A stretch of DNA of 64,000 bases, from positions 2,930,001 through 2,994,000 of the forward strand of contig JABAKD010000002.1 of NCBI GenBank assembly GCA_012845835.1, in the 5' to 3' direction. The notes under the pieces were generated by a model. That model ran no database searches. It was not told the DNA's origin and saw only the letters and a program-made list of their open reading frames with translations. Positions 34,521-46,604 of the stretch are shown piece by piece (position 1 is the stretch's first letter; every line of letters begins with the position of its first letter). This DNA comes from Undaria pinnatifida. Taxonomy: Eukaryota; Sar; Phaeophyceae; Laminariales; Alariaceae. The position numbers and the translations under genes are program-made.

Positions 34521-37103
34521 TACTGGGCTATATATAGCCGGACCGATCTGAGCTAGGCGTGCATGTGACCCAACAGTGTACGGTACCTGATGGTATGTAC
34601 AAACCTGGTGTTGTAGTAGTACCGGTATGTACTATTGGCGTTTCGTATTTCGAACGAAGCTGGAAAGCACAGAAAAGCTGGAAAGGTTCCGCAAGTAATA
34701 TGGAAGTTGGAGCTCTGAGAGGCCAGGGATGGGCAATCCCTGAGAAAGACAAAATTAAGTAAGTCTATACGGGTATTTCATTCATCCAAGCTACCGTTTA
34801 TGTGCTGTCGTCAAATCTGCCCCAATACACAGCATCGGAATGAGTATGAGATGTTCGAAAACAACCCTTCTCCGTACGAACGTTCACCCACCTTGATCAA
34901 TGTATGTATGTGTGACGTTTGTTCGAGTTGAAAACGGAAGCGCACATGTCATCGAAACAACAAACTAACGCTAACTGCTAGGTGCAGCTTACGTGTTTCT
35001 CGCGCTAAATTTCGGGTTAAGTTCGATATCTTTGGTCTCCGAGTGAAATGGAATTTCTTGATCGAACTATGTCCCATTACGGGTTCATGGGACAAAACAA
35101 TTGATTTTTTTCCCCGTGATTATCTGAACAATAACCACTGGTTAACGTACGGGAGCGTCGGGGCATTGGCAGGAACTTGCGACGAAGATGGAGACGTGTG
35201 ATGGTGAATGGCTCTTCCTCGATGGTGAAAGGCTCTTCCTCGTAATCCTGTTTCTCAGCCCTTCCCTTGATGCACCTATTGTTTGACTTCAAATATCAAT
35301 AATTTTTTATGTTAGATGACTTCTAAAATCCGCACAACACATGAAAAGTCGTATGTCGTCAGATTGTTTCGCCGCGGTTGATGCTAAGCAACCCCTATCC
35401 CCGTGTCTGCCGCCCATTGCAATGTCCAGACGTTGTAGAGTCTAACCAAACAATTACACCGCGTTCTAAAAAACGCTGTATTTCCGACTTTCCACCACCC
35501 GGTGCCTCGGGGACGATGGGTTTACGCATAGTGTTGCATCCCTAGCAGTTTGTGATTCTAAGCATATTCACCGTCCGCATGTTGTCAGCTGCGGAGTGTA
35601 TTCGGCGGAGGTCTTCACATCAACGTTCGGTGTTGTAGTTGTAAGAAGTCGTCCAAATTCGGCGCACACAGATCGATATTACGAGACAACCCCTAGCTAA
35701 ACGTTAGCGCTTCAGTTGAGGACGGCTACACACATCTCTCAGCTCAAGTGATCCACACAACGGCGAATCGAGACACGCTCACTGTGCGGTCCGTGGCAAC
35801 ATCCGGTGCAACGAGCAGCAATCGTAGGCAACCGACAACAGCTCGTGAGGGGATTTTATGAAGTCGAAGTTGCCATCCAGCACCACCAATAGCGGCAATT
35901 TTCCCCCAAAATCCACGATCTGATACGTTTGCGAGTTGGCATGTACGTGCTACGATGGCCACAGCACGTATGTAAGGAGAAACGGCTTTCGCCAAGCACC
36001 AGCTGAGGTGTTCGTTGGTCGTTTGAGGACACCACGCCTTCGTGCCCGAAACATTCGCGGGAGCGAAAAAACCGTCTCCGATTGCGGCAAACATGGTTTG
36101 GCCAAGAAAACGCCAAAACCAAGGAGAACAGGCCCTGAATACTCCAGTTGTTTTCATCTGGTGTATCCATCCGGAAGATTTCGACGTTACGCATGTTAAA
36201 CGCATGACTCTATTTCCAAGTTCTTTGTATTTTTTGCTGAAACGCCTACAATGAAAAACACGTGCCTTGTTGTCAAACACCACTGAAGAATCACCGGCGG
36301 CCTCAACACGGTGTCGGACCTCATGCCGAGTATACGAAACATACAGCAGCAAAAATATCGGCCCAAATCTGTGTATGCATATCATTGGCGGCGCTCCCCC
36401 TGTTCGACTTGCCCCACCCCGAGGATATCAGGCCAACCCCTGTATGAAGGGGGACCTCTGCCGTGGCTGAGATTGAGCATAGAAGTTCACATGAACGATA
36501 TATGACGATAATACGATCATAGTTTGTTTTGTCTAGTTCGCACAAGTACTCGTTATATACATGCGATACGTTTTGTCACTCGGCCGTTCCTGTCTTGCCG
36601 GTGGCACGTAGACTCCGCTGAAGGCAAAGTATTGCTCGTCGGGTTAGTTTCGTTTGCTTATACCGTGTTTCTCGGATGTAGTATAATACATTAGTCTAAA
36701 CTGAAAGCATCTCCTTGCTGTCTTTCCTCGATTTCGATTTGCAGCAGATGCCATAGCAATAGCAGAATTTATCAATACACCGCATAGTGGCGATTGTACC
36801 GTTTCGAACGAATGCCGAGGGTACGGTAGGCTACACACCCTCTTTTGCCTTCCTAATTTGTAGGCTGGCTCGTAGCATCAAACAAAACTGTAACAGCAAC
36901 ATACGTTTTTCCCACACGGTACCAAACAGGTCAATGGTGGTTAATACGTCGAAACGGAAAGTCACGACAGGTAAATAGTTCCTCGCGCGAGTGGTTCTGA
37001 GCCACGTAACGTAGAGACCCTATAATTGAACCAGCACTTAGAATTTATATCTTGGTCCAAACTGCAACAAACATGGTTCGCGCACTAGGTAAACGTTTTG
37101 GAG

Positions 37104-37348
37104 CCATCCCACGGTAGGGTTGCAGCATCAAACAGTCCCTGAGCTCCTCACATGAGGAACTCAATATCTCACGCGAAAAATTACTTCGAAGGCATTCGTT
37201 CGCACAACCCGACCAAGTTTCTGTGCCTTAGTAAAAAGATACGTACTCGTGAAATTACTTCATTGACCGGCAGTTCCTCACATGAAGAACTCAACCACCC
37301 AGCGGCGTCTTGGCGCAATCATACAACTGCAACCCCTACCGTGGTATG
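37104..37348 (-). mobile_element. Miniature element family 1, copy with target duplication
   Basis: Begins GAGCCATCCCACGGTAGGG and ends CTGCAACCCCTACCGTGGTA. The element, taken from GAGCC to GACTC, is flanked by TTTTG on both sides, a plausible 5-bp duplication. Confidence 0.75.
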
Positions 37349-38487
37349 ACTCTTTTGCTAAAGCGACCATTTACGGATAACCTCCAGCGGTGCGTCCTGC
37401 AAGAGAGGTCTTTGTTTGATGTTTCCCTGGTTCTGAACATGTTCCAGCTGCGACTCGAGTACTTTCGTATTCACCAGGCCGTGACCATTGGGGTCTGATT
37501 TTGTTTAGAGCCAACTTGCACGTCGCGTCCGACTCTGGCCGGGTTGAAGGGGTGGACTACCGTACGTAGTCGGCGCATCGTCGAGTTGGCTGGACGGACG
37601 GAAACCCATAGCCGTCGAACCGCCGGGTTGGCACTGATCAACAACGGAGACTGCCGTGAAAAAAAGTTTGTGAAGTTTATGTTGGGGTGTTCCTGAACCA
37701 AGCCGGCCTTCTGCCTCTGCCCAACTCGTGAGAACATTCTGACTGCGAGCGAGCCAACGAAAAATCCTCGTTGGTTTGGTACATACGACGTGCTACTTAA
37801 ACGTGGACATTAAGTTGAGAAAACAGTTAGCATGGGTATATATCTGAAACTCCGAAGGTATGCGACTTGGTACTACTCGGCCTGAAGTGTGTCCGCACTT
37901 GACGCGTGCCAAGATTAAAGATACAATGGAAATTTCGGCCCCTTACCTGACCGTTCAATGTCACCACGCTGGACATAGCATAGGGAGTTTTGCCCTGCCA
38001 TGTCCTCAGTGTTAGGAGACCGGGGGTGGGGTAGGGGTGCGGGTGTCAACCTGGAGTCCCGACAACGCCAAGTCGTAGCGTATCCGATGTAATGTGCCGC
38101 CATGTTCTGCTATATACTCGGGCAGCATTAAACATTTTCGAATGCGTCATCCGAACGTAACGAACGGTGCGACATTACGTCAACAACAAACAAAATAGGC
38201 AACAATATCAAATATGAATTCACCCAAATATGGCAGATCATAAGCGTTTACACCTGGAGTGAAACGACTTAAGACTCTTCTACCAAAAATTCCAGGATCC
38301 AGGTATATCATTTTTGGTTTCTTAGCGGACATAGCCACAAGGCAACCTCAAAGCGGCAGTAGTGTGGTAGTTGAGCCGGGGTGCATGACGCGTAGGCTAG
38401 ACCTTTACAACCGTTGCCATTGAGACGGCTCACGGGCGATGTCTGGAATGACGACGTTAGATGTCCTCGCTGATAATTCTTCTTCAG
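37349..38487. other. Interval right of the 37.1-kb miniature element
   Basis: A plus-strand stretch at 37388-37498 reads RCVLQERSLFDVSLVLNMFQ and ends in a TGA after an AACCTCCAG acceptor; it could be a terminal exon but has no partner. Nothing else was recognised. Confidence 0.3.
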
Positions 38488-39315
38488 AGTTGGAAGTTTC
38501 ATGGTGGAAATGGGTCAACCTATTCGGCTACCATGGTCATCGACATGCACAGCAGAAGAGCGTCGACCAGACCCACTTCTAGTGGAAGGACCTTCTCTGA
38601 ACAAGACAGGAACGGAGAGACCACGGCTACAGAGACGGTAGGCAGGCGAATGCAGCCATATGAGGTGGGCGACGGCAACCCAACAATCAGGAGTAAGCAG
38701 CAGCTACCAACCCCAATATACACCTCTTAGATGAACAGTGCTCCCAGCGAAGAAAAACGTCCCATCGAAATGCTGGCCCCGTTACTACATGCGTCCATCA
38801 CAGTCCGTTTCAATGGGGGTGGTGTCCAGTGAACTTCTACGCGGAATTTGGCGATCAACAAGACCTACCCGGGGCCCCGATAAAAAACAACCCCTGTATA
38901 AATTAATATGTGCACCGCAGTGCCAACATCAATCAACCCCTCCAAAAATCCTTTGATATTGAGATAAGTGCAATCCTCTGTCGCAAACAACAACTCATCC
39001 GCCTATAGTGTGTCTTGCCATTCCCGTCCATCGAGATCGGTTGCACTCAGCCCGCAACAAAAGCCAGCTCGAGCTGGTCGGAGATTACAGTGCTTTTCAA
39101 TTCCATTTCTTGTCTGACGGCAGGAATAATTGCTGCAGTTGGAGGGACTGCCGCGTTTCTCCGAGTACGATTCAATCCGTGTTTTCCTTGAAGCAGACCG
39201 TGGCCGCAAGTTTCTGATGGGGCCCAAGCGTCTTCTCTCTTTGCCGTATTGGAGGTCTCCCCAGCTGCACGAGACAATGGAGCGCGAGGAAGAATTGAAT
39301 ACGTCACGTGCTTGA
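38488..39315 (+). CDS. Candidate last two exons of an unrecognised plus-strand gene
   Basis: Exon 38488-38637 (50 codons, acceptor CTTCTTCAG, donor ACG/GTAGGC) and exon 39139-39315 (59 codons including TGA, acceptor ATTGCTGCAG) are both phase 0 and would join in frame. The first reads SWKFHGGNGSTYSATMV and is rich in Ser, Thr and Arg. The second is charged (LEGLPRFSEYDSIRVFLEAD, then an acidic EREEELN tail). No family was recognised. Open stretches of this length are fairly common by chance, so this rests on splice sites alone. Confidence 0.3.
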
Positions 39316-39973
39316 TACACCATTACCATATCCAAACCTAACAACGTCATTCATTCAGTTCGTCTACGTTCCATGGCTGCTCGGTAGCCCACACGTATTG
39401 TCTTCGGATGCAGTGATCACTTCGGCAATGAACTGCGTTAACCGTACGCGCGAGACAATCCGACGTACGATATCCATGAAACAGCTCTATGTCTCCAAAT
39501 ATTGATTGGTGTTGTGGGCATTAATAAATTTCTGTTTTCCGGAGGGTTTCGGCAGGTCTCGAGTGTAGGCCAAGCGATCGCCAACGCATTTTTCCTGTAG
39601 CGTCAGGCAGAAGGACGGATTCTTGTTGATTTTTTTCTGTATGCAGATTATGGCCCTTGCAGGAATACTCAAAACCTATCAATTTGCAGCTGTTCAGGGA
39701 TTTGCGAATTGGACCGTTCCTGAATACATTTCTCCGCTGCGCCAAGGACAAAAATAAAAACTGTTTTCAGGTGAGATACGGCGCCGTTCGTGTTAGTAAG
39801 CTAAACACGGGTGGGCTACGTATGGGATATCCTTGTTGCCGTAGGTCGGGACTAACACAGCGAATGGCAGAGGTAAACGGGCGTCTCTGGAGTCATGGAT
39901 TTCCTAGTATACGCGCCCCCACTTCACACTGAACAGCGCGCCTGAATGCGCAGTTCTGTCGTACCTTAGGTAT

Positions 39974-40147
39974 TCATCTCTCGTTAAGCTCAAACGAAAC
40001 TGTGCAGTTCGCGATTGGCGGGCACGGATCATCCTCGCACTGGGTGTCCTCCAATGCGCACACCTCTCCGTAGGCGCACGGGGTCGGCTCGCAGACGTCG
40101 GCGCAGTAGTACACTCCGGGGGCACCGAAGGGGTGATACAAACACTC
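39974..40147 (-). CDS. Terminal exon, cysteine-rich follistatin/Kazal-like segment
   Basis: The terminal exon (58 codons including TGA) begins after a CCAG acceptor. It holds ten cysteines in spacings typical of small disulfide-rich extracellular modules, and ends in a Phe-Glu-Leu-Asn-Glu-Arg tail with no membrane segment. It is the best-supported piece of the minus-strand NTR gene. Confidence 0.6.
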   Translation of the reverse strand, partial: ECLYHPFGAPGVYYCADVCEPTPCAYGEVCALEDTQCEDDPCPPIANCTVSFELNER

Positions 40148-43100
40148 CTGGCGTGATACGGGAGGCATCGAGTGCGGATAATCAGGCGATCTGTCGTTGC
40201 CACACTTTCTTCTAATCCATTCCCTCCCAATATGGCGTGTGGATTGTACATGATGTGTAGTGCACTCTTATGTTCGCTTCGTGGACATATCGATTAACGG
40301 TGAGTATTTATGTGCAACTTAATGGTGTAACCCCGAGTATGTATTGCTCCAAGAGCACTCACCAAAACTAGCACGCGCGTTCGGAGGGGTATTCAATCCC
40401 GGCACGCCGACTCGTTTCAGTATGGCGGACACATCTTCTAATTTCTATTGCAGAACATTCGAACCGTTGTCTGAACACCGGTATAGTCTATGGGCGCAGC
40501 TAGTAAGCATGACGTCAAAACCCAGCCAAACGTATCGCGGGCACTGACTGACTGATCACCCCATTAAAAAACTCCAAACATTTAGAAAAATGTTATGACC
40601 TAAGCTGGGTATCTCGCGTGGGAGATGGCGAGGTCCACGCGAGCTACATATAATTGTGTCTAGTGGGCCGCAAGTAAATTTGTTCCTGCAAAGCGATACC
40701 CATATGAGAAAGAAATGGCGCCTGGTTCGAGACGCGGAGTAACTTCATCGCCACAGTCGGGCCGGGGCAATTACTGGAGGGCGTGTTAATGGGTGAGGCG
40801 TAGACTATAACACATATTCCCGAAATGAGACATACCACAGAAACAAGTATAACAAGAGCGTTGGTTCTGCGCGAGGGCTGTTGTCGTTGTCAAAATCACT
40901 AATTACGTACACAATGGTTGACTTGGCCGGAATGTTGACACAGTTGGTCTTCAGAGCATATTTACCGGATGCCCCTGTATGTATATGCTAAAATGAAGTC
41001 GTGAGAATACATTGCATATGACATGGGATGTCCCATGCCAGAGGTAAGCAGCACATTACTACGGTAACTTTGTGCTACGTCGTCGGTGTAGATCCAGGAT
41101 CGTTTATTGAACAGGGCTCTCAAACGCTAAACGTGTCAACATCATACCGTCTTGAGGTTTGAATTTGGGATAGAATGCACTTTACACAAGCTTCTAAAAA
41201 AAAGGATTCCGGGACAAGAAATATCGTGTGAACATACCGGCTTTACATATTGTCATGGTGCCTCTTAGCAAGTGTCCTACTCTGTAGCGCATTACTGTGT
41301 GGTGTCCCACCCGTCCGCGGTTGTTGTACCGTATGTCGTCAACTACTAGTAGTACTACTACGTTTCACGACGGCATTCCACGATGTTCGATTTTTTAACA
41401 GCTGGATCACCACGACCAACCCAGCTAACTGCAACATGTCTTCGAAGTACAACCGCGGCCGGCGTTGAAAACCGCATATGGCTCAGAATCGCTTTTCTTT
41501 TGCCTTTCTCTGCTACACTTCCGGTCTCGTCGTTCTCCTGCTCATTTCTGTCCCCCCTCGCCTGCCACCCTCTTCCTCTCCTTTCTCCTCGTATGCTCTC
41601 CCCCGCCTAGTGGTCTCTTCTGCCTTCTCAGCCTTCTCCGCCTTCTTCCTTTAACCCCTCTTCTACCCCATGCGTTCTCCTCTTCAAATACGATTTGTTC
41701 GTTTGACGCCACTGTAGTTCTCGGCATCCTCCTGGTCGCCCTCGCCCCTTTCACCACTCGTTTTTGCGGTAAAAATCGCAAATTCGTGTGCGTTAGCACG
41801 GCGTGATGGTTGTCTATGAGGTTCACTGTGAAACGTCGCATATGCATAGAAACCAACATGGTGGACAGTCACTGATGTATGCGAGATAATGTGTGATACT
41901 GTGATACATCATGCAAAGAAAAGTGTACATGGTGTTTGATTCCACATAGGTTTTGCGAAAAATCGATATTTTTTCATAGTAGTAATTTGGTATTATGGGA
42001 TATATCCTTTGTTTGGATAGTCATACAAAAAGGTAAATGATGTGATAACAATGTTTGTATATTGTTGAATGCACGATAAAACCACGCCACCCTCCCCCCC
42101 GCCATGTTGAATGACCCCACATGGAAAGGTCGGACCAACGCTCTCGTCTTGCAGCCAAAACCATAATGTTTTGGGTGTAGTATCGGTGCGTTTGTATTGC
42201 CCCCGCCGTATTCCAAATATTATTCCACCGTGCTCTCTCGAATTCTACCTGCTATCAAACGCGTACCTGCGACAAGCCGCACGAGTCGGCGCAAGGGTCG
42301 TCCAAAAAACCGTCTTCCAGAGACGCCTTGTTCTCATTGGTCAACCAGTTCCACTCCCACGCTAGGCCGCAAGAGGTGGCAGTGAGATTGCTATATCCGT
42401 CTGTTCTGTAAAGACCGAGGAGGTAATCCTCGTCCAGTTCCAGCTCCACGCCACAAATGAAGCTGTTGCCACGGGTTATGAAACCAACCTGTCATGTGGT
42501 AGGATGTAACACAGTACAGGACTTACACTCAGTTAGACACAATTTAGCACTCAATGAAGGCCAATACACTGAAGAGAAATATGATATTCGAACCCTTTGC
42601 TCTCGTTCTACTGTAGCATGCACCGTGTCCTGGACATGAAGCACAGTTTGAATCGCAATATTTTGTTGTTTTAACGATTACCTTTCAGTTGATGATGGAA
42701 GAGGTGTTTCCCTGGTACGAGGTGTGGGGAAGCCTTGTACTCTATTCCCGTCTTCGCCTTAGCACGGTAGGAGATTTCTTGACAACGCGCAAAACAGCGT
42801 TAACAATTCACGAACTACTACTCGGTCTCATCGACGTTTGCTAACTCCCGCTTTCGTGCGTTCAGCTAGTCGCTTCGTTCGCTGAAAGAAAAGTTCCAAC
42901 GATTGAGAATATGTGCTACAAAGTATATCACAGTGTAGGCAATTCGTTCCACGAAGCCAGAGGTCGCCTCGAACCTCGTCGGCTCTCGTGGTCACCGTTG
43001 TACGCCCACTTGAGGGATAACGACAATTGTGGAAGCATCTCGCGTCAACGTTTGCGGTCCCCGGCGAGCTCTCACTGTACACCGTAGGGGTCCAGGGGCG

Positions 43101-44284
43101 TCCAGAAAACCCCTTGTCTATTTGGGGCTGAACCCCCCCGCATACGATCGTACTTTCACGACATACCCCGACAGTGTACATTTCACGCTTACCCACTGAC
43201 AATGTGGATAATCTCGCATATAGGTATGTGGCAATGTTATTGAGTTTTATGAAACCACAACATAAAAATATTCGATCAACGACACAGCCCTGAACATGTT
43301 TCGAGACGCTAGCACAAACCCGAGATTTCCTCGCCCACCAACCTACTTCAAGATGACACGCGGCCCTTGCACGAGTATATCCGCGAACGCATGCCCGACA
43401 ACGCCCTTAATCGCCCGCAGGATTGTTAGAAAACAATGGCAATAACGGGCACCCGTGGAAACCCGTAAATGCACTCGGTACGAACCGTACCACTTCCGAC
43501 TGGTCGTGTTTTGCATGAAAACGCCTGTAATGCACACATGACGCCGTAGATATTGCGACGATCGAACTTTCGGACACCATGGGGCCTCTATCAGGCACTC
43601 AGGGGGGAATGTAATGCCCACATGTCGTGAAAGCGCCCTCCGAGGTATTATTAGGAAAGGCCCTTGATGGGAACAGCAACAGTATACAGCGTTGATAGGT
43701 GGAGCGAGGCCAAACGCGCGCCCCGGCAAGAACAACTGTGACCGCATACGACATTCCACAGAGGGGGCCGAATTTCCATACTCGCCACGCTAAAGCGTTG
43801 AACCAACCATAATCGTCTGAAGAAGCTCGCCGAATACCTTGGGCGCCCTCATGGGCGACAGATAATATGACCAAAGAGTACAGCACGCATTCAGAGTGTC
43901 TGGAACCCACTGTGCAGAGTTTGGCCGGTTGTTCATAGATAACCTGTACTTCAGCAATATGGCGGCAAACCCAAATATTGGCATTGGCACACTCAAACCG
44001 GGAATCTTGTACATATCGTGAACTTCCCAAGTATTCTTGTCGTTCGATGTCGATGTATTAGTCATCGATCCGCGCCTACTTCATGCGCTTTTTCGTCGCG
44101 ATATGCGTATCTATGTGTCGGACAACTCGAAAGTTGATGCCACAACTTATGGAGCATGCCCAGAACAGTTGACCGAACCACCGTAGACGACACTCCTCAC
44201 CTCCTGCGACAATGTGACGTTTGTTTCTTCCTTGTACACGGTGATGGCGTCCAAGGTGTAAGTGACGTCGTCGTACATGTCCGC
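39974..44284 (-). CDS. Secreted NTR/TIMP-like domain protein with cysteine-rich C-terminus (partial gene model)
   Basis: Minus-strand exons seen: 44284-44201 (start approximate), 42462-42267 and 40147-39974 (TGA stop). The first holds DDVTYTLDAITVYKEET, fitting the strand before the conserved Cys of NTR domains. The second starts FICGVELELDEDYLLGLYR and continues with SCGLAWEWNWL and KASLEDG, which matches the CG-x-LE...YL...G...CG...W..L order of TIMP/netrin (NTR) domains. It splices in phase 0 onto the last exon, a Cys-rich tail with PCAYGEVCALEDTQC and PCPPIANC, resembling follistatin/Kazal-type modules. NTR domains are extracellular and often bind proteases or matrix; the role here is not known. 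The first and second exons do not join in phase, so at least one exon between 42463 and 44200 is missing, and the start and signal peptide were not located. Confidence 0.55.
41495..41690 (+). repeat. Pyrimidine-rich tract
   Basis: About 190 bp of C and T runs on the plus strand (TCTTCCTCTCCTTTCTCCTC and similar) within the last intron of the minus-strand NTR gene, where the transcript would be purine-rich. Confidence 0.7.
42267..42462 (-). CDS. Exon encoding the core of an NTR/TIMP-like domain
   Basis: A 196-bp exon (one leading base plus 65 codons) between a GGCAACAG acceptor and a CGCAG/GTACGC donor. The CGVELE, YLLGLYR and SCGLAWEW motifs fit the second half of an NTR domain. It ends in DDPCADSCGLSQ, which continues directly into the downstream Cys-rich exon across a 2.1-kb intron. 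Confidence 0.55.
42463..44200 (-). other. Intronic interval of the NTR gene with unexplained open frames
   Basis: At 43343-44065 the minus strand has long overlapping open frames in different phases (91, 138 and 143 codons). One includes KNTWEVHDMYKIPGLSVP and looks protein-like. No domain was recognised. It may hold the missing NTR exon or a decayed element. Confidence 0.35.
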
Positions 44285-46604
44285 CTGCTCCGACCTGCCG
44301 CTCGATTCGGTGCGACAGGATTGGGTGTCTGTTCATTATCGTAGTCGTTCCCCGGCCGTGACGATGGAGTAGTGCATGGTGCCGCAGTGCGTGTAACCAA
44401 CGGTGATAGTGCGAGACTACCGATGCTGGCACTACGCCTCCCCGACAACGGCCTCAAGCATGTTGGTTTATGCCTGCGTTCAAGTCTGGTGTGTTCGATG
44501 TGTATGACTGCATAGAATCTACGGAGATGGTAGAGTAGAACTATTGATATGATTGGCGGTGCCAATCTCCGGTATGTTTGAGTTGAGCCCCCTTTGGCGC
44601 AGCGTACTAGTTCTACTGCTGTTACTCAGTTCACTATTTTGTTGTGTTCGGGTATGCATGTTCAGAGTGGCCTCCAGGACTCCGGTACTTCAAATACATA
44701 TATATATATTATCTTTATGTCTGCTCCGCCTGATGGCGCCTCGTCGGGTACCGCGAGAGCAATCTCCCCGTGAGCCACCATACGCCGGGCATAAAGATTA
44801 TCGATTATGCTAGCACGATCGTACGACAAGACAACTTGTGCCCTTGGACGTAGAGCGCTCTGAGGACCTCGAAATGAGGATGTTTGTCGACTGTAGCCGC
44901 TTTTGCGGACTACTGTCGAAGCGGAGTGGAACTACTTTGCTGGGAAGGCTACCCAGTCTCCAAGGTCGAGACCCAACGTTTTAACTGACGCAAACGCAGG
45001 GCTTGGTTTGCTGCATTACAAGTACAGAATCATGCTGAGACAATCCTCCGTGGACAGGAGCAAGTGGGGGGGTGGACATACGCCCAAGGGAACGCTGCAT
45101 TCCCGACGACTCAAGAATTCCTAGAGGTAATTATCCTAGAGGTCGTCGGCCAGTTGAAATGGCAACGAAGGGAAGGATTCCATGAGCAGCAGCAAGAGCA
45201 ATACAAAATATAAGCTTCAGTAGGAATAGCGTTGATATCGGAGGAAAAGCGGCTGGAGGAAATTAACGCTAACCAACCCGAGTCTGGAGGGTTGGAAGAG
45301 GACGAATATGTGGGGGGAGCTAGAAACGCCACCGCAACCGCCCGAGCCACTACCGTCGTAGCAGTCGCTGGCAGCGCAGCCGCTGGCCCTGCTGTCGCCA
45401 CCAGTGGAGGCTGGCGGAGATGAGCCCAAAGATGTGACGGTATCCAATAACATGGTGGTTGAGATTGGAGGAGTGATGGCGTGAGATGGGGGAAAAGGGA
45501 TGATTGGGTCTATGCAGATGTACAAGGAGGAAGAGCTGCTTCAGCAGCAGCCGCACCAGCAGCAGCCACAGCCCCCTGGTATTGCCGCCCCGCATCCGTG
45601 GCCACCCCTATTGTCAGCAGATTATGAGGAGAGCAACAACGAGCGGCAGATCGGATATGGTGGATTTCCGGGTATTGGTTTGGGAGGCAGAGCAACAGCA
45701 GGGTCGTTTGTGTTTGGAATATGAGGAGCGAAGGGAGGTCGGCGCGACCGCGAGCAGGATGGAATCGATTGAAAGCGAGAAGGCACCAGCACTGTTTGGT
45801 CCTTCAGCATCTTCGGGAGTTGGGAGCACGAGACACCTGGTCGGCAATTAACCCGTCCGGGGCGAACACGTGCACGCGAAAAGGGGTGACCTGCTACAAG
45901 CTTCGCGATCGAAAAGGCATGAATTATTTTCAAGTATCACAGCAGTAGCACCAAAACAGGATTATTAGTCGAATGACGATACCTGGTATACAACAAATGG
46001 TATGTTCAGTGGTCTATAGCGACTACGATTTTTTTGGTTGACGTAGCACTTACTTACTCGAAGTAGGGGCAGTCGAATGATGCTATACTACCACTAGTAC
46101 TTTCATCTCTGCTGATTAAACTCAAATACCAACATGCTGGATATTTTCAGTATGTCGCTTTCAGAGGGATGAGCGATTGTTATTGATAGTCATGTCTGCT
46201 ATTTCCGAGCATATGATAGCGCTCACCTGCGATAGCCGATTTTTTTGCCGTATTTGATATGAGTTGGCACTTTGGTTTATTTTCGTTGAACCATTTTCCC
46301 TCAGTTCCAAATAGTTGGGAAAAAATGTTTACGGCTGCAAGCATGACTTTTGATCCTGGTCGTTGAAAATGATCACAGCATTGTTTTGTGTATTAGCGGT
46401 CTATATTATTGATAGATGGTACCTGGTACATGGTCTTGGTGGTGTACTCATTATTTTGGTTAGCCGGGCAAAATTTACATATGATATATGCATCCGTGCT
46501 TCTTTTTTTTGTGGCAACAACGAAAGGTGGTGGATAGGGTGATTGCGTTTTTACACACAACTGACTTTTCAACCCTGCCTGGTGTTATGCCTGCATTGAT
46601 TATA
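44285..46604. other. Unassigned interval with Gln/Pro/Ala-coding low complexity
   Basis: From 45230 to 45950 the plus strand is open in changing frames with Gln-rich (QQQPHQQQPQPPG) and Ala-rich stretches, ending near WSAINPSGANTCTRKGVTC. It may be a decayed gene or element. 45960-46600 is AT-rich and empty. Confidence 0.3.

Larger units (their letters stand above)
32631..37103. other. Gene-poor interval with scattered repeats
   Basis: Apart from the family-3 copy, the hairpin and the GCACC tract noted separately, I see no supported gene. The window's longest open frame (213 codons, 35744-36385 minus) lies here but competes with open frames in two other frames and has no known domain. A weak plus-strand exon reading (36745-36825, phase 1 both sides, DAIAIAEFIN...NECRGYG) could be real. 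Confidence 0.35.

Noticed and set aside
35744-36385. 213-codon minus-strand open frame, the longest in the window
   Set aside because: Two other frames are also open over much of the same stretch, no domain or signal is recognisable, and there is no splice or start support. Kept only as a note in the interval entry.
40344-40547. Plus-strand frame with GGVFNPG, resembling the beta-helix repeat
   Set aside because: A single motif without the following F...N-A part or splice sites, inside the NTR gene intron.
42689-42766. Plus-strand exon-like stretch (LMMEEVFPWYEVWGSL...) with CCTTTCAG acceptor
   Set aside because: It lies antisense within the intron of the better-supported minus-strand NTR gene and has no partner exon.
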